64,000 nucleotides of DNA from Chitinophagales bacterium (GTDB lineage Bacteria; Bacteroidota; Bacteroidia; Chitinophagales; Saprospiraceae), in contig JAAFJN010000015.1 in assembly GCA_013298845.1 (NCBI GenBank), forward strand, positions 35,067 to 99,066, given 5' to 3'. The notes under the pieces are model-generated. The model searched no databases and had not been told where the DNA came from. It saw only the letters and a list, made by a program, of their open reading frames with translations. Below are positions 50,316 to 57,466 of this stretch, one piece after another. The position numbers were made by a program, and so were the translations under genes. Within the stretch, counting starts at the first letter, position 1. Each line of letters opens with the position of its first letter.

Positions 50316-50353
50316 CCCCAATTGTGAGACGTGTTTCTCATAATTGGGGTTTT
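50316..50353 (+). terminator. Terminator or attenuator just upstream of PA-domain gene 2
   Basis: A stem of CCCCAATTGTGAGA (50316-50329) with its 13-of-14 matching complement ending at 50349, a short loop and a T-run (50350-50353). It ends only 28 bp before the PA gene 2 start codon, so besides ending the lipoprotein transcript it could attenuate transcription of PA gene 2. No promoter was recognised between it and the gene. Confidence 0.72.
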
Positions 50354-50381
50354 GAATTTAATTAAATTTAATATATTTTAA

Positions 50382-52091
50382 ATGAAAAAAACACTACTTT
50401 CCTTATATTTTATCATCACTGCGTTTTCAAACGCTACGGCACAATACACCAACTCAGAAAGATTTGTGCTGGACGTAAAAATAAATAACCAACGAATAGC
50501 CACGTTCAAAAAAGGGAATTGTGGGTTTATTGCGCCCTCAGACTGGGGCGGCCCCATCAACGAAGATATTTGTATGCCCATCGTGTGGGCCTATGATGAT
50601 ACCCCAGACTCCCTTTGCTGCAACCCCATTTCCAATGATTACACCGGAAAAATGGTGATGATCCGTCGGGGAGGATGTGAGTTCAGCCAAAAAGGCTTGC
50701 ACGCTCAACAAGCCGGTGCCGGAGCCGTGGCCATTGCCAACAACGCAACCAACGGGAACAATGAGTGCAATGCTTCAGAAATGAGCGCCGGAAGTTACGG
50801 TGCATTAGTTGACATTCCGCAACTGATGTTTTCGTACAAAATGGCCTATTTTATGGATAGTTTATTACAAGCCGGACAACAACCGGAAGTTTGTTTCCGG
50901 CGTTTAATGTTGCACAGCCCCACCGCTGAATACAGTTACGCTACCCCCGTTGCCCAAAAGGTGCCCGTTGAGCAAATATCCATGCGACTGATTAACCGAA
51001 CGGGGATCGGTCAGGAATTTGTTGGTAAATGCGTCATCACCGCCCCCAACTCCAGCACCGTTGAATATTACACCAACCCCGTGTTTGTGGCTGCCGACGC
51101 CGATTCACTCCTAAAATTCCCCAACGTGTACCAGCCGCCCGCTGGGCTATTGGGCAAATATACCTTACAGTTTTCGGCGGATAAAGTCACCGGATTGGGA
51201 GATAGTTTGCAACGTAAATTTGAAATCACGGAAAATATTTGGGCAAAAGATAACTTTAATCTGGTCCCCAATACGATGGCACTTGAACCTTTTTTCTCTT
51301 GGAAAATTACCCATGGCGTGCTTTATAAAACTGGAGCCGCTGGTAAATTTGAACTCGTCGGATTTGGCATTGAAAATGCGGCTGAAGTGGCTGATACCAT
51401 CGAGCCAGAGACAAATTTAGTAATCGGTATCATTTACGATGCCGACGCAGACAATGATCAGTTCAGCGACCTGACGCTGAATTCAGGCAACAACTTTGAA
51501 CATTTAGACGCTATCGCCTTTTTTGAAGTACCATTTGACCGTAATACGCCAAATAACTTGCTGTACGCTGGTTTAATATCCATAAACAGCCTTACATTTA
51601 AACCCAACCATCTTTATTACGTTACATTACAACACGATAACAGTAACAACTTAACACACCCTTCACGCCATATAAAATTTAAGGTAAGTGAAAAAGTGAA
51701 TTATGAAGATGATTTTGCAGGACTGCATACCCCCATGCAATTAAACGGGTCCGTGTATGACGGAATTGAACAAACCACTGTCATCCGGTTAAGAACGGAA
51801 TATAGTTCATCCACCCAAAATACACCACTTGAAAAAATAAAACACTCCGTTGCGCCTAATCCGGCCGATGGGATGGTAACCGTAAACCTGCAACTGGCGC
51901 ACACCAATGAACAAGTGGTGGTCCGGTTATTACATTACGACGGTTCGTTGGTTCAACTGGAAAAACATAACTATTTCCAGAGTGGGTCACTCGTATTGTC
52001 CACCAAAAATCTTCCGTCGGGTAAATACCTCGTTCACGTACAAACCTCCGACGAAGGTTCCGCGATGATTCCGGTCATGGTTTGCCATTGA
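50382..52091 (+). CDS. Secreted PA-domain protein with T9SS sorting domain (paralogue 2)
   Basis: A 569-aa product closely similar to PA paralogue 1 over its whole length: signal peptide to about residue 20 (SNATA-Q), PA domain (YTGKMVMIRRGGCEFSQKGLHAQQAGAGAVAIANN), the shared TAEYSYATPVAQ motif, and a T9SS domain ending DEGSAMIPVMVCH. Codon use differs from paralogue 1, with many more C-ending codons, so it is probably expressed at a lower level. The hairpin at 50316-50349 is immediately upstream. No catalytic domain is visible. Confidence 0.85.
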   Translation: MKKTLLSLYFIITAFSNATAQYTNSERFVLDVKINNQRIATFKKGNCGFIAPSDWGGPINEDICMPIVWAYDDTPDSLCCNPISNDYTGKMVMIRRGGCEFSQKGLHAQQAGAGAVAIANNATNGNNECNASEMSAGSYGALVDIPQLMFSYKMAYFMDSLLQAGQQPEVCFRRLMLHSPTAEYSYATPVAQKVPVEQISMRLINRTGIGQEFVGKCVITAPNSSTVEYYTNPVFVAADADSLLKFPNVYQPPAGLLGKYTLQFSADKVTGLGDSLQRKFEITENIWAKDNFNLVPNTMALEPFFSWKITHGVLYKTGAAGKFELVGFGIENAAEVADTIEPETNLVIGIIYDADADNDQFSDLTLNSGNNFEHLDAIAFFEVPFDRNTPNNLLYAGLISINSLTFKPNHLYYVTLQHDNSNNLTHPSRHIKFKVSEKVNYEDDFAGLHTPMQLNGSVYDGIEQTTVIRLRTEYSSSTQNTPLEKIKHSVAPNPADGMVTVNLQLAHTNEQVVVRLLHYDGSLVQLEKHNYFQSGSLVLSTKNLPSGKYLVHVQTSDEGSAMIPVMVCH

Positions 52092-52150
52092 TTTTTTACG
52101 ATTTTCCGCAAGGTTTTCCAAAATCAAACCGCCATTGTCGGAAAAACCAT

Positions 52151-52158
52151 TAATTTTG
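52151..52158 (+). promoter_or_regulatory. Bacteroidota -7 promoter element of the parA pair
   Basis: TAATTTTG lies 44 bp upstream of the parA ATG at 52202, matching TAnnTTTG. Confidence 0.5.
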
Positions 52159-52201
52159 CGCCTGATTGAAAAAGAAGGACCAATCAGGTTCATTCACACA
52201 C

Positions 52202-52954
52202 ATGGGTACAGTTATTTCATTATTAAACCATAAAGGAGGCGTAGGAAAAACCACCAGCGCCATTAACATCGGGGCCGGTTTGACGGAATTGGGGAAAAAA
52301 GTATTGCTCATTGACCTTGACCCACAAGCCAATTTAACCATTTCTCTTGGTATTCCACGCCAGAAAAGTACAATATACGAAGCGCTCAGGGGCGAAAGTG
52401 AACTGACCCCCTATCAGCATAAACCCAATATGGACATCATCACCTCCTCGCTGGATTTATCCGGGGCGGAGATGGAACTGATCAACGAAGCCGGACGCGA
52501 ATTTATCCTGCGCGAACTGATTAACCAGGTCATTGACGACTACGATTATATCCTGATTGATTGCCCGCCGTCACTGGGGTTATTGACTTTAAACGCTTTA
52601 ACCAGCAGTAAATGGGTACTTATCCCTTTACAAACCGAGTTTTTGGCGGTGCAGGGATTAGCCAAAATCAAACAGGTCATTGACAAAGTACGGTTTCGCC
52701 TGAACAAACAATTGGACATTGGAGGTGTGGTAGCAACCATGTACGATAGTCGCCGGGTACTGAACCGCGACGTCGTGGAAACCATCCACAAACACTTCGG
52801 GGAAAAAGTATTCAAAACGTATATCCGCGAAAATGTGGCGCTCGCCGAAGCCCCCGCTCAACGTAAAGATATTTTTGATTACAGTCCAAAATCCAGCGGA
52901 GCAATCGACTATATGGACCTTTGCAAAGAAATTTTGGCGCGTATCGAAGGCTAA
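52202..52954 (+). CDS. ParA/Soj-family ATPase
   Basis: A 250-aa Walker-type partition ATPase from the ATG at 52202; an in-frame TTG at 52166 would add 12 residues. The deviant Walker A motif is HKGGVGKTTS (residues 10-19), the A' region VLLIDLDPQANLT follows, and Walker B is YILIDCPPSLG near residue 112. The C-terminal part KYIREN...PAQRKDIFDYSP matches chromosomal Soj. No ParB/Spo0J gene with a CTP-binding domain is adjacent; instead a ribbon-helix-helix protein gene follows 26 bp later, so this may be a partition or cargo-positioning pair. Confidence 0.9.
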   Translation: MGTVISLLNHKGGVGKTTSAINIGAGLTELGKKVLLIDLDPQANLTISLGIPRQKSTIYEALRGESELTPYQHKPNMDIITSSLDLSGAEMELINEAGREFILRELINQVIDDYDYILIDCPPSLGLLTLNALTSSKWVLIPLQTEFLAVQGLAKIKQVIDKVRFRLNKQLDIGGVVATMYDSRRVLNRDVVETIHKHFGEKVFKTYIRENVALAEAPAQRKDIFDYSPKSSGAIDYMDLCKEILARIEG

Positions 52955-52980
52955 TTTTATCCCAACAATACCTCTGCAAC

Positions 52981-53475
52981 ATGAGTAAAAAGAAATTTAC
53001 AGATGGCTTGAATGACCTATTCTCCGATGACTACCGGTCACCGGAAGCCAGCGGCATTTCTGAATTCTCGGTTCGGCAGCCACAAGAACGCAAGCACCAC
53101 CCCGTAAAAAGTTTCGCCTCCGACCTTGATGCGCTGTTGCAGGACGCCATGGAAGAAAGTATGGAACGCCTCGAAACGCGGGATCAAAACCAACGCCAAA
53201 ACGCTTCTTCCAAAACCAAAAGCCGCTTCGCCGAAAAAATGGCTGGTGCGTTCTCCGGCCTCGATGCCCTTATCCGCGAAACCATTGACGTGCAGGAACT
53301 CACCCGCGAAGAAATTTCCGGGGTAAAAAGACTTACTGTGGCCGTGGATCGCTCCAAGTTGGAAAAATTAAAAACCATTGCCCGCCTTGAAAATGCTTTT
53401 CTCAAAGATCTGCTGGTGGATTTGATTGACGAATACATCACCGAGTACACCAAAGAAAAAGGCCTGGCGCTTTAG
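52981..53475 (+). CDS. Ribbon-helix-helix-like partner of the ParA ATPase
   Basis: A 164-aa product from the ATG at 52981; the open frame begins earlier but inside parA. The N-terminus has a short motif KKKFTDGLNDLFSDD, followed by a polar, probably disordered linker. The C-terminal 50 residues (VKRLTVAVDRSKLEKLKTIA then LLVDLIDEYITEYTKEKG) have the strand-helix-helix pattern of a ribbon-helix-helix DNA-binding domain as in plasmid ParG/CopG proteins. The layout, basic or disordered N-terminus plus RHH C-terminus next to parA, is that of a type Ib-like partition adaptor. This is inference from pattern and neighbourhood. Confidence 0.72.
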   Translation: MSKKKFTDGLNDLFSDDYRSPEASGISEFSVRQPQERKHHPVKSFASDLDALLQDAMEESMERLETRDQNQRQNASSKTKSRFAEKMAGAFSGLDALIRETIDVQELTREEISGVKRLTVAVDRSKLEKLKTIARLENAFLKDLLVDLIDEYITEYTKEKGLAL

Positions 53476-53489
53476 TAAAAATACTTACC

Positions 53490-54788
53490 ATGCAATTTAA
53501 TATTCCCCAAACTGAGCAAAAGCGCGTCGTAATTATCGGCGCCGGGTTTGCCGGGCTTAACCTTGCCCGCAAATTAGCCCGTCAAAAAAAACAATACCAG
53601 GTAGTACTCATTGATAAAAACAACTACCACCAGTTCCAGCCTTTATTTTACCAAGTGGCCATGGCCGGTTTGGAACCCAGCAGTATCGTGTTTCCACTGC
53701 GCAAAATGTTTCAACGAAACAAAAATGTATTTGTCCGCGTAACGCAGGTACAATCGGTGAATCCCGAAACGCGGGTAATTACCACCGAAATTGGGGAACT
53801 TTCGTACGATTATCTGGTCATTGCCATCGGGGCGGATACCAACTGGTACGGCAACGAACAAGTGCGCGCCAACGCCATTCCCATGAAATCGGTGAGTGAA
53901 GCCTTGTTTTTGCGCAATGCCATTTTTGAAGATTACGAACGCGCCGTGACCGCCGAAAACACCGAACGCCGCCAACGATACCTCGATATTGTTATCGTGG
54001 GTGGTGGCCCCACCGGCGTTGAAGTAGCCGGTGCACTGGCCGAAATGAAACACCTCATTATTCCCAAAGATTACCACGACCTGGACCGCGATGAAATTAA
54101 TATTCACCTCGTTCATGGCAACGAACGGGTGCTGAATACCATGTCGCCCGAAGCATCCGCTGCTTCCGAGCGTTTTTTGCGCGAACTGGGCGTTAACCTT
54201 CACCTCGATCAGGTGGTGAAAACCTACGACGGCGAAACGGTAACCATGGACAACGGCACCACCATGAAAGCCGATAAAGTGATTTGGGCCGCCGGTATTG
54301 TGGGCAATAAAATCAACGGCCTGCCCAGCGATGCCATTAGCCGAGGTAACCGCATTATCGTCAACGAATTTAACCAGGTAAAGGGCCTGGACAATGTATT
54401 TGCGCTGGGGGACATCGCGCTGCAAACCAACGAAGAGCCGTTCCCGGCGGGTCACCCGCAAGTGGCACAAGTGGCCATTCAACAGGCCGAATTATTGGCC
54501 AATAATTTGCAAAAAATCATTGATACCAAGGGGACATTGGTTCCTTTTAAATACAAAGACCTGGGCAGTATGGCCACCATTGGGCGGCACCGGGCAGTGG
54601 TAGATTTGCCATTTTGGAAATTCCAGGGCGCTTTCGCGTGGTTTACCTGGCTCTTTGTGCATCTTTTTGCGCTCATTGGTTCCAAAAACAAGGTATTTGT
54701 TTTTTTAAACTGGGTATGGAATTATTTTTCTTACGACCAGTCACTTCGTTTGGTGATTAAGCCCTGGCGACGCCAAAAAAGCGAATAA
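53490..54788 (+). CDS. ndh: Type II NADH:quinone oxidoreductase (NDH-2)
   Basis: A 432-aa membrane-attached flavoenzyme that passes electrons from NADH to menaquinone without pumping. The FAD motif is VVIIGAGFAGLNLARKLA (residues 13-30), the NADH motif VIVGGGPTGVEVAGALAEM near 172, and the FAD tail motif VFALGDIAL near 305. The C-terminus is hydrophobic and amphipathic (FAWFTWLFVHLFALIG and FVFLNWVWNYFSY), as in bacterial NDH-2 that docks on the membrane. It starts 14 bp after the RHH gene, so it may share its transcript. Confidence 0.9.
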   Translation: MQFNIPQTEQKRVVIIGAGFAGLNLARKLARQKKQYQVVLIDKNNYHQFQPLFYQVAMAGLEPSSIVFPLRKMFQRNKNVFVRVTQVQSVNPETRVITTEIGELSYDYLVIAIGADTNWYGNEQVRANAIPMKSVSEALFLRNAIFEDYERAVTAENTERRQRYLDIVIVGGGPTGVEVAGALAEMKHLIIPKDYHDLDRDEINIHLVHGNERVLNTMSPEASAASERFLRELGVNLHLDQVVKTYDGETVTMDNGTTMKADKVIWAAGIVGNKINGLPSDAISRGNRIIVNEFNQVKGLDNVFALGDIALQTNEEPFPAGHPQVAQVAIQQAELLANNLQKIIDTKGTLVPFKYKDLGSMATIGRHRAVVDLPFWKFQGAFAWFTWLFVHLFALIGSKNKVFVFLNWVWNYFSYDQSLRLVIKPWRRQKSE

Positions 54789-54852
54789 CCCGACGGCGGA
54801 AACCCTGTCACCCGGCCGGTAAAAGCGTAGGGAAATAAAGTAAATTGTTGCT

Positions 54853-54860
54853 TACATTTG
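54853..54860 (+). promoter_or_regulatory. Bacteroidota -7 promoter element of the esterase gene
   Basis: TACATTTG lies 66 bp upstream of the ATG at 54927. Confidence 0.45.
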
Positions 54861-54926
54861 CGAATTATACTTTGGCGTCAACAACGCTCCGTATAAAAAC
54901 CCGGTTCCACGCTCAAAACAGAACGT

Positions 54927-55834
54927 ATGCGTTATTTATTTACCTCCGTTTTCGCCCTGGCTTTTTGTTTCGCTTCGGCGCAAAAAGACTTTATCCCGCT
55001 TTGGCCCGACGGGCAAATTCCGTACAGCCTGCCCCACAAAGGCAAAGAAATATTTGAAATTAACCAAGACAGCATCCCACTTATCCGCAACGTAGTAACG
55101 CCGGGTTTGATTCCTTTTTTGGCCCCCGCCGCCAATAATACCGGGATGTCGGTGATTATTTGCCCCGGCGGCGCGTATATCGTGGAAGCCTACGATCACG
55201 AAGGCATTCAGGTGGCCCGCCAACTCAACGAATGGGGTATCAACGCTTTTGTGCTGCGTTACCGCTTGCCCAACGACTCCACCATGACCGAAAAAAAGTG
55301 GGTGCCACTCACCGATGCCTTGCAAGCCATTCGGCTGGTGCGCTCCAAAGGTGGAGCCTGGGGAATAAATACCCATAAAGTGGGCATTATGGGGTTTTCG
55401 GCGGGTGGACACCTGGCGCGACCGTTGCCACGCATTTCGACAACCGTGTACAAGACGGGTTCCAGACCGAAGAGGTCCGCCCCGATTTTGCGGTGTTGTG
55501 TTATCCCGTTATTTCGATGAAGGAAGAATACACCCACGGATGGTCAAAATACATGCTGTTGGGCCACGATCCTGCGTACAAAGATGTTCTGGAATTTTCC
55601 AACGAAGCCCAGGTAGATGCCCAAACACCACCCACCTTCCTTATCCATACCGCCGATGATTTTGTGGCCGTAGAAAACAGTTTATTGTACGCCGCCGCAT
55701 TAGCCCGCCACGATGTGCCTTTTGCCTGTCATATTTTGCCCAAAGGTGGCCACGGTTACGGTTTGGGTAAAGGCAATAAAGACGTTGAAAGTTGGGTACC
55801 CGCGTGGAAAGAATGGCTGTTTAACCTTAAATAA
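54927..55834 (+). pseudogene. Secreted alpha/beta-hydrolase (acetyl-xylan-esterase/BD-FAE-like), one-base frameshift
   Basis: The first part (54927 to about 55418) encodes a signal peptide (ending FASA-Q), VIICPGGAY and the nucleophile Ser in GFSAGGHLA. The frame is then lost: at 55419-55421 one base is missing, and +1 frame translation resumes the family sequence (TVATHFDN, VLCYPVISMKEEYTHGW) to the stop at 55834 with the catalytic Asp (HTADDFV) and His (KGGHGYG) intact. All three catalytic residues are present on either side, so either the inactivation is recent or this is a sequencing or assembly error. If intact it would be a surface carbohydrate esterase of about 302 aa. Confidence 0.8.
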
Positions 55835-55862
55835 TATTTTTACACAAAAAGACACTCATACC

Positions 55863-57437
55863 ATGAAAAAAACGCTATTCATCGCTGCATTGGCCGCTGT
55901 TAGTGGCAATTTGGCCGCCCAAAACGCCGCTCCCGTCGTTTCAGGAGTAACGGCAATGGCCAATTGGGACACTAAAATCCTTACCGTTCAATATGACGTA
56001 ACGGACGCCGAAAATGATCCACTGACCATTTCCGCCGAAATTTCCAACGACGGCGGAAATACCTACACGGCAACCAGCCAGGTGACTTTTTCGGGAGCCG
56101 TGGGCACTGGAATTTCATCCGGTACCGCCCAGGTGATTACCGCCGATTTGTCCAACCTCAACTTGCCCGTAGGTGCGGCCTTCAGGGTGCGGGTGATTGC
56201 TGTAGACGGACAACCGTTTGACCTTCAGGCATTGGTCAATGAGGTGGATAGCAATCGCCTCAAAAACGATTTGGCTTTTGTGGAAGGTATTCGGCACCGC
56301 ACCGCCGGATTGAACCACCTGAACGCCGTTAAAGATTCCATTCTTCAACTGTACGCCCAACACGGCTTGTACCAAAACGTTCAGAACTGGACGGTTACGG
56401 CCAATTATATGGGTAAAAACCTGATTGGTACCCACCGGGGCATTGGAGAATCCAACAAAGTAGTGATTGTAGATGCGCACTACGATACCGTAACGAACGC
56501 GCCCGGTGCCGACGATAATGGCTCCGGCGTGGTAGGATTTATGGAAATTGCGCGGTTATTATCGCGTTATCCGGCCAATAAAACCATTCGTTACATTGGT
56601 TTTGACATGGAAGAAGCCGGTCTGGTGGGCAGCCAGCGGTACGTGAATAACGGCGGTATCCCCACCGGTGAAACGATAGAAGGTGTATTGAATTTTGAAA
56701 TGATTGGCTATTATTCGGAGGAACCCAGCAGCCAATCGTTGCCCGCCGGTTTTGAAATTTTATTTCCAGCGGCCTACAACGAAGTGGCCAACAATGACTT
56801 CAAAGGCGATTTTATCACCAACGTGGGCAATACCAATTCCAACAGTTTATTGACCTTGTTCAAAAGCAGTGCTACCACGTACGTGCCTTCTTTGCGGGTA
56901 ATAAACGTAGAAGTGCCCGGCAACGGCACCATCGCCCCGGATCTGCTGCGCAGCGATCACGCGCCATTTTGGGCCACCAACCGCAAAGCCCTGATGATTA
57001 CCGACGGTGCCAATTTCCGCAATGAAGCCTACCATACCCCGCAGGATACCGCCGAAGGCTACCTCAATTTCACTTTTATGGCCAACGTCGTAAAAGCAAC
57101 CCTTGCCACGGCATTTCAATTGGCCGAAGTGCAGCACGGAGGCTGGGATGATGCACCTATCAATAGTCCGGTATCCGTCAACGATGTAAAAGGCTGCCAC
57201 CCCCAAATTGTTGTTCGCGACCACCGGATAAACATCGCCCAAGCCAACTGCACGTGGCAGAATATGCAGGTTTTATTGGTGAACAGCGAAGGCCGCACCG
57301 TGGCAGAACGCCAATACAGCGATGTTCCCAATCAATCGCTGGAATTTGACCTGCCCAAAGTACCCGCCGGAGTTTATTTTGTCCAAATTTCCGGTAACCA
57401 AGGTGTTTATTCTCAAAAAATCATTATCAAAAAATAA
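55863..57437 (+). CDS. Secreted M28 aminopeptidase with T9SS sorting domain
   Basis: A 524-aa product from the ATG at 55863; the open frame upstream overlaps the esterase. The signal peptide ends near residue 20 (GNLAAQ). An Ig/FN3-like beta domain (about 25-120) precedes the M28 catalytic domain (about 140-430): zinc ligands in VDAHYDTV, PGADDNGSG, MEEAGLVGS and RSDHAPFW, and the catalytic Glu in the same MEEAG motif. The T9SS tail ends AGVYFVQISGNQGVYSQKIIIKK. It is exported to cleave N-terminal amino acids from peptides, alongside the M14 enzymes in the window. Confidence 0.92.
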   Translation: MKKTLFIAALAAVSGNLAAQNAAPVVSGVTAMANWDTKILTVQYDVTDAENDPLTISAEISNDGGNTYTATSQVTFSGAVGTGISSGTAQVITADLSNLNLPVGAAFRVRVIAVDGQPFDLQALVNEVDSNRLKNDLAFVEGIRHRTAGLNHLNAVKDSILQLYAQHGLYQNVQNWTVTANYMGKNLIGTHRGIGESNKVVIVDAHYDTVTNAPGADDNGSGVVGFMEIARLLSRYPANKTIRYIGFDMEEAGLVGSQRYVNNGGIPTGETIEGVLNFEMIGYYSEEPSSQSLPAGFEILFPAAYNEVANNDFKGDFITNVGNTNSNSLLTLFKSSATTYVPSLRVINVEVPGNGTIAPDLLRSDHAPFWATNRKALMITDGANFRNEAYHTPQDTAEGYLNFTFMANVVKATLATAFQLAEVQHGGWDDAPINSPVSVNDVKGCHPQIVVRDHRINIAQANCTWQNMQVLLVNSEGRTVAERQYSDVPNQSLEFDLPKVPAGVYFVQISGNQGVYSQKIIIKK

Positions 57438-57466
57438 ATTATCACATCCATAAATCACACGTAAAT

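Noticed and set aside
55713-55862. Upstream extension of the M28 gene
   Set aside because: It overlaps the esterase frame and precedes the clear signal peptide start at 55863.
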